Shown here piece by piece: positions 31,900-32,738 of a DNA stretch of 32,738 bases. Within the stretch, counting starts at the first letter, position 1, and the number at the start of each line of letters is the position of its first letter. Origin of the DNA: UKL13-2 sp038236905 (lineage in GTDB: Bacteria; Pseudomonadota; Gammaproteobacteria; Burkholderiales; Usitatibacteraceae); contig JBBRZG010000023.1 in NCBI GenBank assembly GCA_038236905.1, forward strand, positions 1 through 32,738, in the 5' to 3' direction. The position numbers and the translations under genes were made by a program. The notes under the pieces are model-generated. The model made no database searches. It was not told the origin of the DNA and saw only the letters and a program-made list of their open reading frames with translations.

Positions 31900-32738
31900 C
31901 TATTGCCCTGCCGACAAACTCAACAGCACCAGCGCCCGCAAATCAACGTCATTGATATCGTCGTGGGGCGGCATGGGTAACAAACCCCAAACGCCAGAGC
32001 CGCCGCTTCGCACCTTTATCATTAACTTGGCCACGGCTGCACTGTCGCCTTTATATTTGCCGCTGATCTCGCTGAAACTCGGCCCGATTAATTTACTATT
32101 CGTCGCATGACACGACGTGCAATAGTACTTCTTGGCCAATTCAGCGGATTCAAGTACCGCCAACTCGCTAGGTTGAGCACTATTTTTTACGCTGTGATTG
32201 CTTGCAGTAATGCCCATGCTGCCCTCCGCGCTACGCGTATTCAGCCCGCGAACACCACCCACCAAGCGATTTTGATCGGCCAGATTACCATGCTGGTTAA
32301 GCGCAAAATCGGGAAGGGAGGATGTGATCTGCGGTTCGCTTCCTGAGGTAAGCGCGCAATTTTTCATGCAGGCCGTATTTTTGACATCCGCTTTCCCGTC
32401 AACATCCCACAGCCCGCTAAATTTCACCAAGCCGTTACGATTCGGCAGCTTAGCCTGAACCTCGCGAATATTTTTATCTGACAGGACGAAGCCGGCGGGT
32501 ACGATTTCGCCTAGATTCAAAATGTAGGCGGTTACCGCGTAAACCTCATCGGCGGTCAGCGATTTCGGTGCGTTCCAAGGCATGGCCCGATTGATGTAAT
32601 CCCACAGTGTTGAGACTTGTGACAATTTCATCAACGTGGTGCGCTGTGGAAAATCTGTCCGCTTGAGAGCCGCCACCCGACCACTTGCGACGTCGTCCAG
32701 CGTGGTTCCGCCTGCCATCGGCGTAAAAAATTCGTTGG
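31900..32738 (-). CDS. soxD: SoxD-like c-type cytochrome (5' end outside window)
   Basis: The frame is open to the window edge; the N-terminal part, probably with a signal peptide and first haem motif, lies beyond it. The visible part has TLWDYINRAMPWNAPKSLTADEVYAVTAYILNLGEIVPAGFVLSDKN, very typical of SoxD. Next comes a linker with two cysteines (CMKNC). The C-terminal haem domain has CTSCH and a distal Met in LLPMPPHDDI. SoxD is the cytochrome subunit of the sulfur dehydrogenase SoxCD, which removes electrons from the SoxY-bound sulfane sulfur. soxC would be expected just outside the window, upstream. Naming is by pattern and context, so another cytochrome of this kind is possible. Confidence 0.8.
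   Translation of the reverse strand, partial: NEFFTPMAGGTTLDDVASGRVAALKRTDFPQRTTLMKLSQVSTLWDYINRAMPWNAPKSLTADEVYAVTAYILNLGEIVPAGFVLSDKNIREVQAKLPNRNGLVKFSGLWDVDGKADVKNTACMKNCALTSGSEPQITSSLPDFALNQHGNLADQNRLVGGVRGLNTRSAEGSMGITASNHSVKNSAQPSELAVLESAELAKKYYCTSCHATNSKLIGPSFSEISGKYKGDSAAVAKLMIKVRSGGSGVWGLLPMPPHDDINDVDLRALVLLSLSAGQ

Overview
The window looks like chromosomal DNA of a moderate-GC betaproteobacterium (Burkholderiales or Nitrosomonadales type) that can oxidise reduced sulfur compounds. This rests on two things. One is a long single-strand run, leuC-leuD-leuB-asd-fimV-truA-trpF-trpB-trpA-accD-folC-SPOR-cvpA-purF-metZ, an order familiar from betaproteobacteria. The other is a thiosulfate-oxidising sox cluster. 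I cannot name the genus from sequence alone.

Layout. 1-212: tail of an ABC-transporter substrate-binding protein (+), converging on cysS (359-1783, -) across a structured intergenic stretch. 1784-4128: an AT-rich insertion-like segment with an orphan SAM methyltransferase (2437-3522, +), a frameshifted IS3-type transposase remnant (about 3520-3810, -) and a decayed second copy of the cysS 5' end plus its upstream DNA (about 3845-4100). The two cysS-end copies flank the methyltransferase as direct repeats about 2.2 kb apart. 4129-6688: a two-gene cell-surface acylation module (MBOAT plus SGNH protein), also AT-rich. 6983-24942: the housekeeping run for methionine, purine, folate, fatty acid, tryptophan and leucine synthesis, aspartate-semialdehyde dehydrogenase, tRNA modification, and the FimV polar hub. 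A strong intrinsic terminator lies after fimV. 25360-25902: an isochorismatase-like hydrolase (+). 26102-32738: sox genes on the minus strand, transcribed in the order soxD-like (cut by the window end), soxY, soxZ, dsrE-like, soxA, soxX, a GlcG/HbpS-like haem-binding protein, soxB.

How the genes work together. In the Sox pathway SoxAX couples thiosulfate to the C-terminal cysteine of SoxY (held by SoxZ), SoxB hydrolyses off sulfate, and SoxCD oxidises the remaining sulfane sulfur. The SoxD-like cytochrome suggests the complete version of the cycle. DsrE-like and GlcG/HbpS-like periplasmic proteins are embedded in the cluster and have no assigned step.

Most unusual observations: (1) the duplicated, decayed cysS end flanking the methyltransferase; (2) the IS3 transposase remnant beside it; (3) a 141-bp foldback (MITE-like) element with inverted ends and a TTAG target duplication, sitting between soxY and soxZ. 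I found no CRISPR array, tRNA, rRNA, or complete insertion sequence. I do not see convincing evidence of an entirely new multi-gene system.
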